Assembly: GCF_963678635.1 (NCBI RefSeq)
Contig: NC_087068.1
Location: 33,002,189 to 33,066,188, forward strand
Origin: Symsagittifera roscoffensis
Lineage: Eukaryota; Xenacoelomorpha; Acoela; Convolutidae
Direction of reading: 5' to 3'
DNA: 64,000 nucleotides
A program made the translations under genes and the position numbers. The notes under the pieces are model-generated. The model was not told where the DNA came from and ran no database searches. It saw nothing but the letters and a program-made list of their open reading frames with translations. Shown piece after piece: positions 1 to 11,285 of this stretch (positions within the stretch are counted from its first letter, which is position 1; every line of letters begins with the position of its first letter).

Positions 1-88
1 TTATTTCGATAAAAAAAAATTGACTAAAATTGAATAAAGAAAACCACACCGAGCATAAATAACCCGTTTTCTTCGAAGGTCGGAACAA
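1..88 (-). repeat. Truncated end of the ~515-bp dispersed repeat
   Basis: The stretch ending in CGAAGGTCGGAAC near 88 matches the terminal part of the repeat seen complete at 57612-58125 (a CCGAGCACAAATA-like block followed by a CGAAAGTCGGAAC-like end). The rest of the copy would lie left of the window. It is diverged and has no coding potential. Confidence 0.5.
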
Positions 89-1584
89 AAATCAATTGAT
101 GACCTCTATAAACGTTTCAAACATAGCTAGTTTTGGTTGAAGTTAAAGTATAAAATACAGTCAAAAAAGGATCTTGCTTTTGTTAAAAAAGAGATATCAA
201 CCAATGAGTAAAAACGTGGTATACTGTTAGGTTTTTTCAAAAAAAAAGTATTAAAAGCTGAGAAATGAGGGTGCATAGATTTACAAATAAATCAAATATT
301 TCATGATAGTCTATTTGCACTTAAATTTTGGAAAAAAAATCCGACGAAAGGAAAGACTTAGGATCAAATCGAAAATTTCCAGTCATGATTGCTTTCTGAA
401 GTTCGAAATCGGAACGATAACGAGAAGAGAGACCATATTTTGATTTCAAACTATAATAATTGAACAAGAAAATTGTTGGCAGTTTTGGACAATTTGACGT
501 TATTTTTCAAAAAGAAAGCCAAAAAGGAGAAAAAAATTATGGTATAAACTAAACTTCCATGTCATGGAAGCTTTCGTTGAAATTGGATTTGAAAAGGAAA
601 ATTAAATTGCAAACTGAACTCATACTTTAAACCATGAGAATTTCAGGGGCAGGTCGAAAATTCGTAACAGGCGACAATTCGTAACAGCCGCAAAAATTCG
701 TAACAGCCGACAACTGATAACAAGCAAAAATTCCTAACAAGCCATTCGCAAGTAGAGCACGCTTGCTCCGCTTCGCTTACATCCGGCATGAGATGAAGAC
801 TGCGCATGAATCAGTGTTCCCCGCTCAATCTACTGTTACGAATTGTCGCCTCACGATTTTCAGGATTGCTCATCGTAAAATTAAAACTTGTGATTCAAAG
901 CAAATCGTTGCGGCTAAACTTTATGAAAAAAAGGCTGATTAAAAGAAACAGAAGTTCAAGTTTTTCAACTTGCTGGTGTTTTTTTGAAAAATTTTTTTTC
1001 AAATTATCAAGTATTGATCAAAAAAAGTTCTAGGTCATCACTCGAAAATTTTTTGACTAAACTCACAATCTCAAGTCTTGATGTCTTCTGCTGCAATTAA
1101 AGTAAAAAAAATCTCAATTCATGCTTCAAACCCAACTTTCACAGCAAGATGCCCTAAAATGTAAAAAAAAACGAAAAACGAACTTTGAAGTTATGACAGA
1201 TGTTATTAAAATACCTATGATTAAAAAACCAAATTAAAAACAGATCGAAAAAGAAAACATTCAAATCCAAACTTCAAACTATAACAACTCTGTTAAAAAC
1301 AAAACAAGCAATCAGAAAACTTGAGGGAATTTTGAACTTATTTTAGCTCTCCTTCAGCTTATATTGAATCATGTGAGGTGGCCCGCTCAGATATCCAGCG
1401 GTGACTCAAATTTTAATTTTTATAGATTTTGTTAGAATTGAATTTCAAAAGCAAAATTCAGAGAAACATGAAATTAGGTCAACAAAAAAGTCAACTAGAA
1501 TTTGCTGACATTTAAACTCAAATCAGAAGCTCTAATTGAGGTATCATACTCAAATTTAAATAAAATCAAGGATAAATGTTTGTT
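89..1584. other. Gene-free AT-rich DNA with an inverted repeat at 670-850
   Basis: I see no convincing gene. Bases 650-760 carry several copies of AATTCGTAACAGCC-like units. An 18-bp arm (GGCGACAATTCGTAACAG, 670-687) is repeated in perfect inverted orientation at 833-850, so 670-850 is a small fold-back element. The 75-codon frame at 806-1033 lies across it and looks random. Confidence 0.5.
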
Positions 1585-2102
1585 GTTCCGACTTTCGATA
1601 CGAAAGTAACGGAATATTTGTGCTCGGGGTGGGTTTTTTTTCTTCAGACAAATTTCGACTTTTTAACTAGACTTTTTTGACGGGATTTATTTTTATCATT
1701 CAGAAAGTATTTTTGTCCTGAGCTTGAACTTGAAAAGATATTTCACCTGTTATCATTTTTCGTAAATTTATGGGGGTTTACAGATTGCCATTTTGGCCAA
1801 CTTGGGACAATTAACGCGCGATATAACCCGCGCTATTAATGCGTAAGCGAAGATTCTTAGAAATCGTTCCAAATTGGTTGAAAGAAGCTGATTTGCCATA
1901 ATTTTTTGTTACAAGGAGCAAAATCTATCCTTGTGTACTTTACATGGCGTGTGGGGGGGATTTTCAAAAAAAAATCAAATTTCAGAAAAAAAAGTTTTCA
2001 TTTTTTTTATTAATTTATTTTTTTTTGTGTTGTTACTGCTCCATAAATCTTAAAAGGCAGTCGGAACACTCAGGGCTTCGCCCTGATACCAGCAGTCTTG
2101 TT
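1585..2102 (+). repeat. Dispersed ~515-bp repeat, copy on + strand
   Basis: This begins GTTCCGACTTTCGATACG and ends GCAGTCTTGTT. It carries a near-palindromic core around GCGCGATATAACCCGCGC and a conserved CACACGCC-type block (GGCGTGTGGGGGG here). Related copies lie at 3383-3902, 3903-4413 and 57612-58125, all on the opposite strand. No open frame runs through it, so it is probably a non-autonomous element of unknown class. Confidence 0.7.
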
Positions 2103-2603
2103 TGAATTAAAATTCAAAAGAAAAAGGGAAAGAGAAAAAATTTAGGAGAGAAGGAGAATGAGCTAAAGAAAGACAAGGAGAAAAAGAAGCAAAGAGTGAG
2201 AAAATGAGTTATCATTAGAAGAAAAATTTCATGTTCATAGATTTCAGAATTCATAGAAGGTATCTTCAAAAAACTTATAACAAACCAATTATAACATCAT
2301 ATTTTTTGTGGAAGTAGATTTTCCAAAAATAAAGTTAAAGTGGAAAATCAACTTTTTTCCTGGCAACGTTTAAAAGCTTATTGTTTTTTTTTGTTTGAAT
2401 TTTAAGGTTCGAAGAAACAGAAAGGAAGTACCAACTTAAGAATCAACCCAAAGTTTATCAAGAGATTTTCGGTAGAAATATGGTTAGAAGAGATAATAAA
2501 ATTAACAATGAGGTATCAATGTATGCCTCAAACCAAATTTTGAAGCCATGATAGCTCTTGTTAAAATCAAAGTAGAAAAATGTTTGTTTGAAATTAATTT
2601 GCC

Positions 2604-2803
2604 TTACGAGGCCAAACTGTGCATTTTGTGAATTGTAAGCGGATTCCACAACAAGAACGCTCCCTTTGTTCTTCTTTTGTTCTTTAATTTAGTTTAATCG
2701 TTCAGACAAAATTTCAAAATGTTTAATGAATCCAGGTCTTTGGAATCCAGGAACGTACAGACACAAAATTGTGCGCCTATCCAGTGCACAGTTTAGCTTC
2801 TTA
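2604..2803. mobile_element. Small TIR element (MITE-like), ~200 bp
   Basis: The left end TTACGAGGCCAAACTGTGCA and right end TGCACAGTTTAGCTTCTTA are imperfect inverted repeats. Both the ends and the interior (GAACGCTCCCTTTGTTCTTC, CAGACACAAAATTGTGC) are shared with a longer relative at 53464-54315. There is no coding sequence. Confidence 0.6.
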
Positions 2804-3382
2804 CTGTATTATCTATTAATTTGTTATGACTAATGTTGTGAAAAAAACATCAACAATTTCAATTGATTTCAATTGACTAAAAATTTTGAGAGTCAAGATA
2901 GCTTTCGCTCAATTTAAACTACAAAAACTAGTGAATAGAGATATTCAAATCAAGCATCCATGCATGTTAGTGTTTGCTGGTCGTTTTAATAGCGTCAATT
3001 TGTTCTTCACAAATGTAAAAGTTTTGCTGAGCAGGCTAGTTTTTAACCAATGATCAACTTGAACTGCTTCAGTTTTACTGCGGAAAATATGAATTTTTTG
3101 AACAAAGCCCTGCCGCTTAGTTCAAGGAAGTAGTTTATAGCTGTTTTGAGAGCTTCAACCGTTTCGCAAAGGTCAAAACTGTCGATATAGCCTATACTTC
3201 AACCGATAAAACTCTGAACTATCGCAAAACATTTTTTAGTTTGAATTGCTATCTGAAAATGAAGTGCCTAACAAACCAATAAAGTTCAAGGCAAAAATGT
3301 TCAATGCAATGGATGACGATCTTTTTCAGTGATAGCGGCTGCTTTCAGCTGTACTGATACATGAAATTAATTTGTAAAAAAT
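2804..3382. other. Gene-free AT-rich DNA
   Basis: No gene, RNA gene or clear repeat is visible. Confidence 0.4.
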
Positions 3383-3902
3383 AACAAGACTGCTCGTATC
3401 AGGGCAAAACCCTGAAAGTTCCGAATGCCTTTCAAGGTTTATGGAGCAGTAATAACATAAAAGATTAAATGTAATATAAAAAAATTAATTTTTTTTTTCT
3501 AAAATTTGAAATTTTATACAAAAATCATCATCTCACACGCCATTTAAAGTACAGAAAGAAAGCTCCTTGTAACCAATCAACTATGGCAAACAGGCCTCTT
3601 TCAAACAGTTTGGAACGATTTCTAACACAGATTAAATATCCGTTTACGCGTTAATAGCGCAAATTATATCGCGCGTTAATTGTCCCAAATTGGCTAAAAT
3701 AGCAATTCTTAAACACTCATAACTTCACAAAAAATGTTCACAGATAGAATATCTTATCAAATTTAAGCTCAAGACAACAATAGATTTCGAATGATAAAAA
3801 ATTTCCGTCAAAAATGGTTAGTTAAAAAGTCAAAATTTGTCTGAAGAAAAAAACCCACCATGAGCACAAATATTCCATTATTTTTGTATCGAAATTCGGA
3901 AC
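3383..3902 (-). repeat. Dispersed ~515-bp repeat, tandem copy 1
   Basis: This runs from AACAAGACTGCTCGTATCAG to the GGAAC end and abuts the next copy directly. The internal TTAATAGCGC...GCGCGTTAATTG core is conserved. It is oriented opposite to the copy at 1585-2102. Confidence 0.7.
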
Positions 3903-4413
3903 AACAAGACTGCTCGTTTCAGGGCGAAGCCTTGAACATTCCCAGTGCCTTTTTAGGTCTATGAAGCAGTAATAACATGAAAAAAAAAAGCAAAAAGTTT
4001 TGTAAAAAATTTGATATTTTGTGAAAATCATCACCCCACACGCCTTATTAAGTATTAAGTGATAAATTTCGATTCTTTTAACAAATCAATTATAGCATAT
4101 AAGCTTACTTCAATCAATTTGGAACGATTTCTATGACGGATTAAATCTCCGCGTACGCGTTAATAGCGCGAATATATCGCGCGTTAATTGTCCAAAATTG
4201 GCTAAAATAGCAATTCTTAAACACTCATAACTTCACAAAAAATGATCACACATAAAATATCTTTCCAAATTTAAGCTCAGGACAACAATACTTTCTGAAT
4301 GATATAAATAAACCCCGTAAAAAAAACTCTAGTTAAAAAGTCGAAATTTGTCTGAAGAAAAAAAATCATCCCGAGCACAAATATTCCCTTTTTTTCGTAT
4401 CGAAAGTCGGAAC
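3903..4413 (-). repeat. Dispersed ~515-bp repeat, tandem copy 2
   Basis: This is a second head-to-tail copy, starting AACAAGACTGCTCGTTTCAG and ending CGAAAGTCGGAAC. The junction with the first copy is exact, with no intervening target duplication. Confidence 0.7.
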
Positions 4414-7268
4414 AAAAAAAAACGCTTCTATTTGGAACGCTCGAAGTTTCCCAGTTAATTTGCTGGCACTAAATGCGGAGAAACAATTTACTTTTACAAA
4501 AGCAGGCAGTTAAAAAACTGACACATTTATATGTTTGAAGATACTTTCAGTGTTGAAATCATTCACTCCTCCCAGCAACTTTTATGTTATTCACTCCTTC
4601 AATCGATGATAATGAATTTTTGAAGTTGTTTCAATTAATTTGTTTTCAGAAAAAAACGATGTAAAATAGTGCCAATTTTTTGAAATACTCTCCTAAATTT
4701 AATTAGCTGAAAAAAGTAATTTTTTTTCTGAGTAAATTAGTTAGATGATGAAAGTTTGAAAGACTTCAAGTTGTTTTCAGAGCCAGAATTGTTTTGTCGA
4801 AGGTTAGTTTCTAAGGCAAATTTTTTAAGCGTTGAAACTTCTAATTATTTCAATTAAAATGATAGCCTGAAATGAGGAACTAATTTTGAAATACATGATG
4901 CCGAAAAATCAAGCAACTAAATTTTGCAATGAATCAAATTTTTTTATCATTGTTTAGTTGGTTTTTTGACACCGAATTCTTTTTTGATTTCTTGCAAGTT
5001 CTTTCATGGTTTAGAACATTAAATCTCATACGAGAACGTCAATTTTTAAGCAAGCGATTTGAACAATGATTTTTCGGAAGCTGCAGTTTTTTTGATATCT
5101 CTAATTATTTTGATAAATGTCAGTTTTTAGTTTGTTTCTTTTGTTTAGAAAGCTTGATTTGTTTCAAAAGTATTTTTCATTCTCAAGCAGGCTAGCTGTC
5201 CACTGATGAAACTTCAAGTACTTCCTTGTCAGTTGCATAGCTTAAATTGTTCTAAAATAAATTTAAAAAATTAGAAAAAACTTATCAAAGAACAAATTTT
5301 TGATTCACTAAACTTCGATTTTACGACTTCATTTTTAAAATTCATTTCTCAGGTACAAGCAAATTTTCAAGCAAAAAATTGAAACAAACGACTCTTTGAA
5401 TAGATTGAAATTCCTTACAACAATTTGTTTTTTGTTAATAAGGAATTCAAAATATGAAAATTTGAAAATTATCATTTTTTTCGATGACCCAAATCGTTAC
5501 GCAAACACAAATCGTTTTATTTTCAAGCAAAATTTTTTTGAGATGTTTCAAGTTAATCTAATAGCCTGAATTTTTTTCTAACAACAAAATTTTAGATATT
5601 TTAAGTTGTTTCCATTAGTTTGAATCTGTTTTGTAGAATCTTCTTTTTTATTCAAGTATTTTTAATGAAGAAAATTGAATTACTTTGGTTTCTTTCATAG
5701 CTTGAATATGGTAATTACAGTTCTGTTTTTGAAGCAAGCTATTCTAGTCGTGAAATTTTCATAGCTTCAATGAGTCAATCAAACCTCAATTGTAATAAAA
5801 AGCTATCAATTGATGTTATTTTGATTCAAGAAAAGATACAAGATTTCAAGAAAAGATACAAGAGTTTTAGCAAACTAATCAAAATAAGAACAATTGATTT
5901 AAATCAAACCTTTTTCTATGTTCCGAATTGATTAGTTTGAAAACTTTGAAAGAAAGTTTAAGCAAAATGATTTATTTAATAGATTGAATGACTTTCTTGT
6001 TGAAAAAGTTTGAAATATTTGAACTTGTTTTATAAATTTGAAACAGATCACAATTTTTTGTGACTTTTTCAGCTTTTATTTTTTAACTTTGAAAATTTTC
6101 AATTCTGTTACAAATTTCCTAGAATTGAAATACAACAAATTCGAAGTTCTTTTTTCTAGCTGGCCTCGATTTGCATTAAAAAAACGAAGTTTTTTCCAGC
6201 AAACTTTCAAGAACAGAAATTCTGAACTTCGAAGTTTCAGTGTTTTTCAATTATTCGAATGTTAATAAGGAACTCAAAATATGAAAATTTGAAAATTATC
6301 AATTTTTTTGATGACCCAAATCGCTACGCAAAAACAAATCGTTTTATTTTCAAGCAAGCTTACCCCAGTCATTATTCGAACAGCTGGTTTTAAATTTTTT
6401 GAATCTCTCATGTTATGTTTTTGATACAAATTTTTTCAAAAAGTGACAGACAAAGTAATTTTATTAATTTGCTCATCTCAGAAATCATTTGTCCATGAAG
6501 TTGAATGGAACGAATTGAGATGATCCTGTCTGAAGAGTAGACTAAACAAATCTTATTTCCCAGACAAAACATTCTGGATTCATATCGTTGAAATTTTAAG
6601 AATTTTTCTCATCGGCTTGCCTGAAAGTAATTAAACATTCTGTTACGTTGGGTTTGATCAAAAGTTGAAGCACCCCAATCATAGCCTTTTCCAAATTCAT
6701 TGGAGATAATTCGATGCTAAGGCTCTTCGATTGAACAATTATTTTGAAAATCGGAGTGTAATTTTTCAATTCAAAATTAGAATCAGAGAACTGACAGAAA
6801 CATCTTTCAAAAAAACCTTGTCGCGGGCCGCCGAAAGACGTGGGAGTAATTGAATCCGAATTTTTTCCACTGAATCCATACTTACTCGGGAAATTGCGCT
6901 TGGAACATAAAAAAATGCATTCATTTCCAAGTTAGACTTTTTGTTGTTTTGTAATTCACAATGGTCGTTACTTTGTTGCTGTTCCGGTCTTTGAAAATTG
7001 GGAGGAACTTTGTATTCGGGCGGGTGTGTTACAGTTCTTTTTTTTCCACGCAAAATCAAATGAACAAATAATCATCGGACGGGGTTGAGTGATATGTCAT
7101 ATTAAAGACTTTACAGTCGTTATTCGAACCACATTGAAAAATTTCAAACAAATTTTCCTTGTGTCGAGAAAACCCGCTTTGAAGTTTTTGATTTTTGGTC
7201 TAATATAATACTGCAATTGATTTTCGCATCAATCACTTGCAAGAAATTTCTGCTTCATCTCTTCTTAC
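4414..7268. other. Gene-poor AT-rich DNA with a 97-bp direct repeat
   Basis: Bases 5434-5530 and 6261-6357 are near-identical direct repeats (GTTAATAAGGAA(T/C)TCAAAA...TTTTATTTTCAAGCAA) about 830 bp apart. On the minus strand, 6766-7059 is open for 97 codons and ends with an AISR sequence next to a good donor (CCGAGTAAGTATG near 6878-6890). That could be a further exon of the gene at 7269-10756, but I cannot place its acceptor. Confidence 0.4.
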
Positions 7269-7379
7269 TTGTCTGGTTTGAAGTTGGGGTGTTGCTTCTT
7301 GGGCTCTGCCAGCTGCTTCAGTCTCTCAGAGGCCTCGTAGCTCCTGTCCACTGGCTCCTCCGGCCACGGTCCCAACTCC
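7269..7379 (-). CDS. Internal exon of a THEG-repeat-like protein
   Basis: This is a 111-bp exon on the minus strand. It is preceded by a TTTGTTGTAG acceptor (AG at 7381-7380) and followed by a GTAAGAAG donor (GT at 7268-7267). It starts and ends in the same phase. The peptide includes ELGPWPEEPVD and then RLKQLAEPKKQHPNFKPD, a repeat of the kind found in testis-haploid-expressed (THEG) sperm proteins (R-x-x-x-LA-x-PKxxHPxF). GC content is well above its surroundings. Its phase joins exactly with the exon ending at 9823, completing an Arg codon (AG|G). Further exons must lie at lower coordinates. The THEG assignment is by motif only. Confidence 0.6.
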
Positions 7380-7875
7380 CTACAACAAACTAATGGTTCA
7401 TCATTCGTCCACACATCAAGCTGAACTATGCTTTTATGAAAACACTTTTTTCCAATGTCTACTTCTATTCATTTGGAAAAAAGTGCGACTACCATCAGGC
7501 GGCTCAATTCGCACTTTTTCAACTGCTGACAATACTTTCACTCGCCACCTTGCTATGACCAACGGTGGCGGACTCAGGGGAGGGAATGATCTGTACTATT
7601 TTACGACATAAATATTCGGTCAACCTCCCTCAAAATTATTCCAAGGAGATTTTGGCACCAAATTTAATAAGGAGACGGTCGTGATCTGCGAGTAGCGCTC
7701 CAAAACTTTGCAAAACTTCACACAAAATGGCATTTTTGGCCCGTTTTTTTCGAAACACTCGCTTGCGGCGCTTCAAAATAGGGTTTCAATTGTTTTGAGA
7801 GATCTCGGAAATTACATTTGGTCTATCTACAAAAACAGTCGAGAAAATGTACTCTTGGCAGAAAACGTACTTCTT

Positions 7876-7920
7876 TCCTCCCCCCAACCCCCCCCCCCCC
7901 AAACCCACCCACCCCACCTC
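7876..7920 (+). repeat. C-rich low-complexity tract
   Basis: Runs of C are interrupted by AA and ACCC units. Similar tracts recur near 31301-31322, 31831-31840, 32755-32763 and 33271-33281, so this is a feature of the genome and not of one element. Confidence 0.8.
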
Positions 7921-8241
7921 ACACAATTATGCATTTTATAAGTTTATGGTCTAACGACTGGTTTTACAAGGTTGATTTTGTAGACCAAGTATGTTTGCCA
8001 TGGCCTTATTAGTCTGCAAGTCTGCACGTCAATTTTCATTATAATTGAACAAAGTGAACAGTTATTTTAAAAATTGCGGGTGGGGGAAAGGAAAAAAAGC
8101 CGTACTCTTTTTTAAAAACGCCCCTACTCGAGAAATTTATAGATTTGAGCATGATAACCAATAACCGGAAAAGACTTTCTTATGCGGAGGCAAGGCTATC
8201 TATAAATATATACATCGATTTTCAACCCTATGAAACATATC

Positions 8242-8439
8242 GGATCTACTTAACAATTGCCCCCCTTTGGTATCTACTTAAGAATTGCCACCCCTATTTA
8301 AAAAAAGCAGTAAGTTAGCACTGAGCTGTCTGTTGAGAATTAGAATTTTGCTGCATTCTGATTGCTCAAAAATGCGTTACTTTAATCTTTTTAACAATTG
8401 CCCCCCTTTCTTAAAAGGGGGAAATTGTTAAGTAGATCC
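8242..8439. mobile_element. hAT-like MITE, ~198 bp
   Basis: The ends are inverted repeats: GGATCTACTTAACAATTGCC on the left and AAATTGTTAAGTAGATCC on the right. The flanking 8-mers AACATATC (8234-8241) and AACATATT (8440-8447) match at 7 of 8 positions, which fits an 8-bp target-site duplication of the hAT superfamily. There is no coding capacity. It lies inside the THEG-like intron. Confidence 0.65.
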
Positions 8440-8534
8440 AACATATTCTATAAAAAATTTGATGGTCACGATTTCAGATCAAAACAAAGACGTTCATCTC
8501 AACTGTAAAAACAACATTGAGCATATATGTCGTC

Positions 8535-9802
8535 CAGGGGCGGATCTAGGGTTTTCTCGAAGAGGGGGGGAATCATTTTCAAAGTTTTGTCGATCTTTTT
8601 TTGAGGTCGATCATATTAATTTTCTGAGCACTCACAGAACTGAAAAAACCCTGTTTTGGCCAAGTTTTTTGCGCAGCAGTCAAAACTTTAAAAACACAGG
8701 CCAAAAAACGTTTTAGCCCTCTTTTTCGACAATGTTGGCCAAAAAATCGCGTTTTCTCGGCGCGCTCTCCTCCTTAAAATTAGTATATATTGGTGCCAAA
8801 GCCCGGGGTGACAATCATACAATGTTTTCATATTTGAAAAAAAAATGCTTTCATACAATTTCATAGAGGACAAGTAAGTGTATGAAAATAGCAAAATAAG
8901 CGTTTTTCCATTCTATAAAATTGTACAACAATCACTTTTTCCATTTTGGTGGTTGAAAAAAAAGGCCTAAATTTCACAAATTTACTTTTATCTTAGCAAA
9001 TGAAACAAAAAAAAATAAACGAGTATACAAAAAAAACACTTCTTTGTGGTTTTTGAATTTTTGGGTAAAATGCTCATCCTGGACTACGTTATAAACACAA
9101 AAAGCAAAATTTTACAAGCAAATTTTTTTTTTCGTATAATTTTTATTTGAGCACAAAAGCAAGTTTGCAACCAAAAAGGGGATTAAAAGTTTTTACCTCA
9201 AATTTGTGTTTTTGCTTATGAAAAAATGCATATCATACAATTTTCTTATATGAAAACTCTATGATAATAATTTTTGACTACCAAAATTATAATTATGTTT
9301 TTGATTGTCGAAATGCCCTCTATCTTAGATATACCTATTTAAATCTATTTAAAGTTACACAGACACGTTTTTTGGTGATTTTTGAAAATTTTATTTTTTC
9401 TATGACAAAATGATTATCGTATAATTTTCATGCATGAAAATTGTTTGACAAGCCATTTTATCGAAAATTTTTAATCAATTTTTTAATGACCAGAAAGCTT
9501 CATAAGAGGCAAACAGACTAGAAATGTTAATTAAAAACTTTTCAAACTTTTTTTGAATTTTGTATGAGTTTTGTATGGTAAGCATTTTTTCCATAGACTT
9601 CATGTATGAAACTGTATGAGAAGCTTTTTTCTTCTATGGACGTCAACCCGGGAGGCGCCTTAAGAAAACTTTTAGGGTCCGTCACCAAAAACGGATATCT
9701 CAAAATAGTACAAAGGGGGAAAATGGGGGACCTTTTGGGTTGACAGGAGGTCGAATCCCTGAGGCACACCCCCTCCCTGCTCCTTCCCTGAATCCGCCCC
9801 TG
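8535..9802. mobile_element. Non-autonomous hAT-like element, ~1.27 kb
   Basis: The left end CAGGGGCGGATCTAGGG and the reverse complement of the right end, CAGGGGCGGATTCAGGG, form terminal inverted repeats of the CAGGGGCGGA type known from hAT elements. The flanking 8-mers ATGTCGTC (8527-8534) and ATTTCATC (9803-9810) agree at 6 of 8, consistent with an old 8-bp duplication. The interior is AT-rich and has no transposase-like frame. The element ends 20 bp before the splice donor of the exon at 9823. Confidence 0.7.
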
Positions 9803-9822
9803 ATTTCATCTCTTCCATATAC

Positions 9823-10756
9823 CTGCATCCAATGTAATCGGGGTGGAGTTGTTTGTGTTTGGCCAGCTGACTTATTCTGGACGAGTCCCCACCCTCTTCC
9901 TCTCCCTCCTCGCTCTTTTGTACCAAATCCTCCCCTTGTGTTATACGATCTCCCCCGGCCTGTCCCCCCTTTTTTGGTCTCTTGCTCTCTTTGCCCTGTC
10001 CGCATCTGTTTTCTTTGTCATTATCTCCATTTGTAGACTTGTCTTTTTTATCATCTACTTTCGAACCACTTGACCTTTCGGCAATTCTGTCATCTCCGTC
10101 GCTAGCACTCGTTTTTTCCTTGTTTACTAATTTCGTAGACGCTGTTTCCCCTCTGTTGCTATCCTCTTTTGCCTCTCCTTCGCTACTTTTTCCCACTTTT
10201 GACTCACTTCCCTCGCTTCTAACTTTCCTCCCGTTGTCTTCCCCTGACTCATCCATTTTGCTCCTACTGCCATTGTCGTCGTGCGAATGTTTCACTTGGT
10301 CTCTTCTATACGAGCTTGATTGGTCTTTCTCTGGGCTGTTTGGTTCTGTTTTCGAAAGCGATTTACTCAACTTAGATTTTGACACACTTGGTTCTTCCGT
10401 CAATTTACTCGATGGTTTTTCGGGTTTATTCGGTTTGGTATCTGCAGAAACGTCACTTTTACTCGCACCTGTTGCTGTTTCTTGGGCTGTTTCCGCCTGC
10501 TCCTCCTCCTCTTCTTCTTCTACTTCTTCTTCTTCTTTCTCTTCTTGATCGTTTTCTTCCGTCACATCCTGGCTATTCAGTGTCACTCCAGTCTCTTGTG
10601 CAGGTCCTTCTGTTGTCGTCGTCTTTTCACTGTCCACTGTCGTACTTTGTTCAGTGCCACCCCCCATAGCACCCCCCGTTGAAGCGCTCTGCTCCGATGA
10701 GTCGGCAACGTGGACTATTGAAACCACCGCCTCACCCCGCCCAGTTTTTTCATGAC
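9823..10756 (-). CDS. Large acidic/charged exon ending in a THEG-type repeat
   Basis: This is a 934-bp exon on the minus strand. It is preceded by a TGTTTTTATAG acceptor (AG at 10758-10757) and followed by a GCAG|GTATATG donor. The protein is low-complexity and rich in S, E, K, D and G, with an unbroken run of acidic residues (EEEEVEEEEEEE). It ends in SSRISQLAKHKQLHPDYIG, a THEG-type repeat. The last two bases (AG) plus the first base of the exon at 7379 give Arg and keep the frame, so the two repeats become adjacent in the mature protein. The long open frame continues 25 bases into the intron upstream and through the donor downstream, but splice signals and loss of GC content favour the boundaries given. 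The retroelement sits 28 bp upstream of the acceptor. Upstream exons are not identified. Confidence 0.6.
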
Positions 10757-10788
10757 CTATAAAAACACAATACTTACGCATGCGCTAT

Positions 10789-11198
10789 TGGAACCTGATC
10801 TAAACTACATTTTATGATTGGATAAATTAGATATTTTACCACTGTAAAGTATTTAATATTAACCAATCATGATCCATCTAACTAACAACCCACTTATTTG
10901 TAAGTGCTGAAATTACTTGTAATTTCAGCACCAGAGAGATTTGAATTTAACTTAGAAATTAGTTGACTCTCCAAGAAGACTTCAACAGCCGCAATAAACC
11001 AGTATACCCTAGATCTATTGAGCCTAGCAGAGACTAGTTAAACACCCTGAGACTAGATAGTATAAGAGTAAGATTAGGATCGGTGTTAGACTAAGAAGTT
11101 GCACGAATCTATCCGGCCGAAAATAAGATAGCGTGACGAGCAGACGGTGTACCCTATCCGAAATTACTCTATGAGTTAACCACATCGGTCCTAACTCA
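10789..11198 (+). repeat. 5' LTR of copy 1
   Basis: 410 bp, starting TG and ending CA. It holds an inverted CCAAT pair (ATGATTGG 10814-10821 and CCAATCAT 10863-10870). It also holds a perfect 12-bp stem with a 4-base loop (GTGCTGAAATTA 10904-10915, TAATTTCAGCAC 10920-10931) and a polyadenylation signal AATAAA at 10993-10998. R and U5 would follow that signal. It is preceded by the CTAT duplication. Confidence 0.95.
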
Positions 11199-11200
11199 TC

Positions 11201-11218
11201 TGGTGCGACCATAAGTCT
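11201..11218 (+). other. Primer-binding site of copy 1
   Basis: Two bases after the LTR end, the sequence starts TGGTGCGACC, as expected for annealing to a tRNA 3' CCA end. Further along TCTCGAAC resembles the complement of a T-arm GTTCGA. The tRNA species is not assigned. The site is identical in copy 2. Confidence 0.75.
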
Positions 11219-11285
11219 CGAACAAGACCTTAATAGCTTAGAATTAACCAAACATAGATTAGAAATTAGACAAAACATTTTTAAA

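Larger units (their letters stand above)
7380..9822 (-). other. Intron between the two THEG-like exons
   Basis: The intron is bounded by GTATATGG (donor at 9822) and TTTGTTGTAG (acceptor at 7380). It holds a C-rich tract at 7876-7920 and two DNA-transposon insertions (8242-8439 and 8535-9802). Short open frames within it look random. Confidence 0.55.

Noticed and set aside
9740-10682. Several plus-strand frames of up to 188 codons rich in S, L, F and P
   Set aside because: They mirror the acidic low-complexity exon on the minus strand, which has splice signals and a THEG-type repeat.
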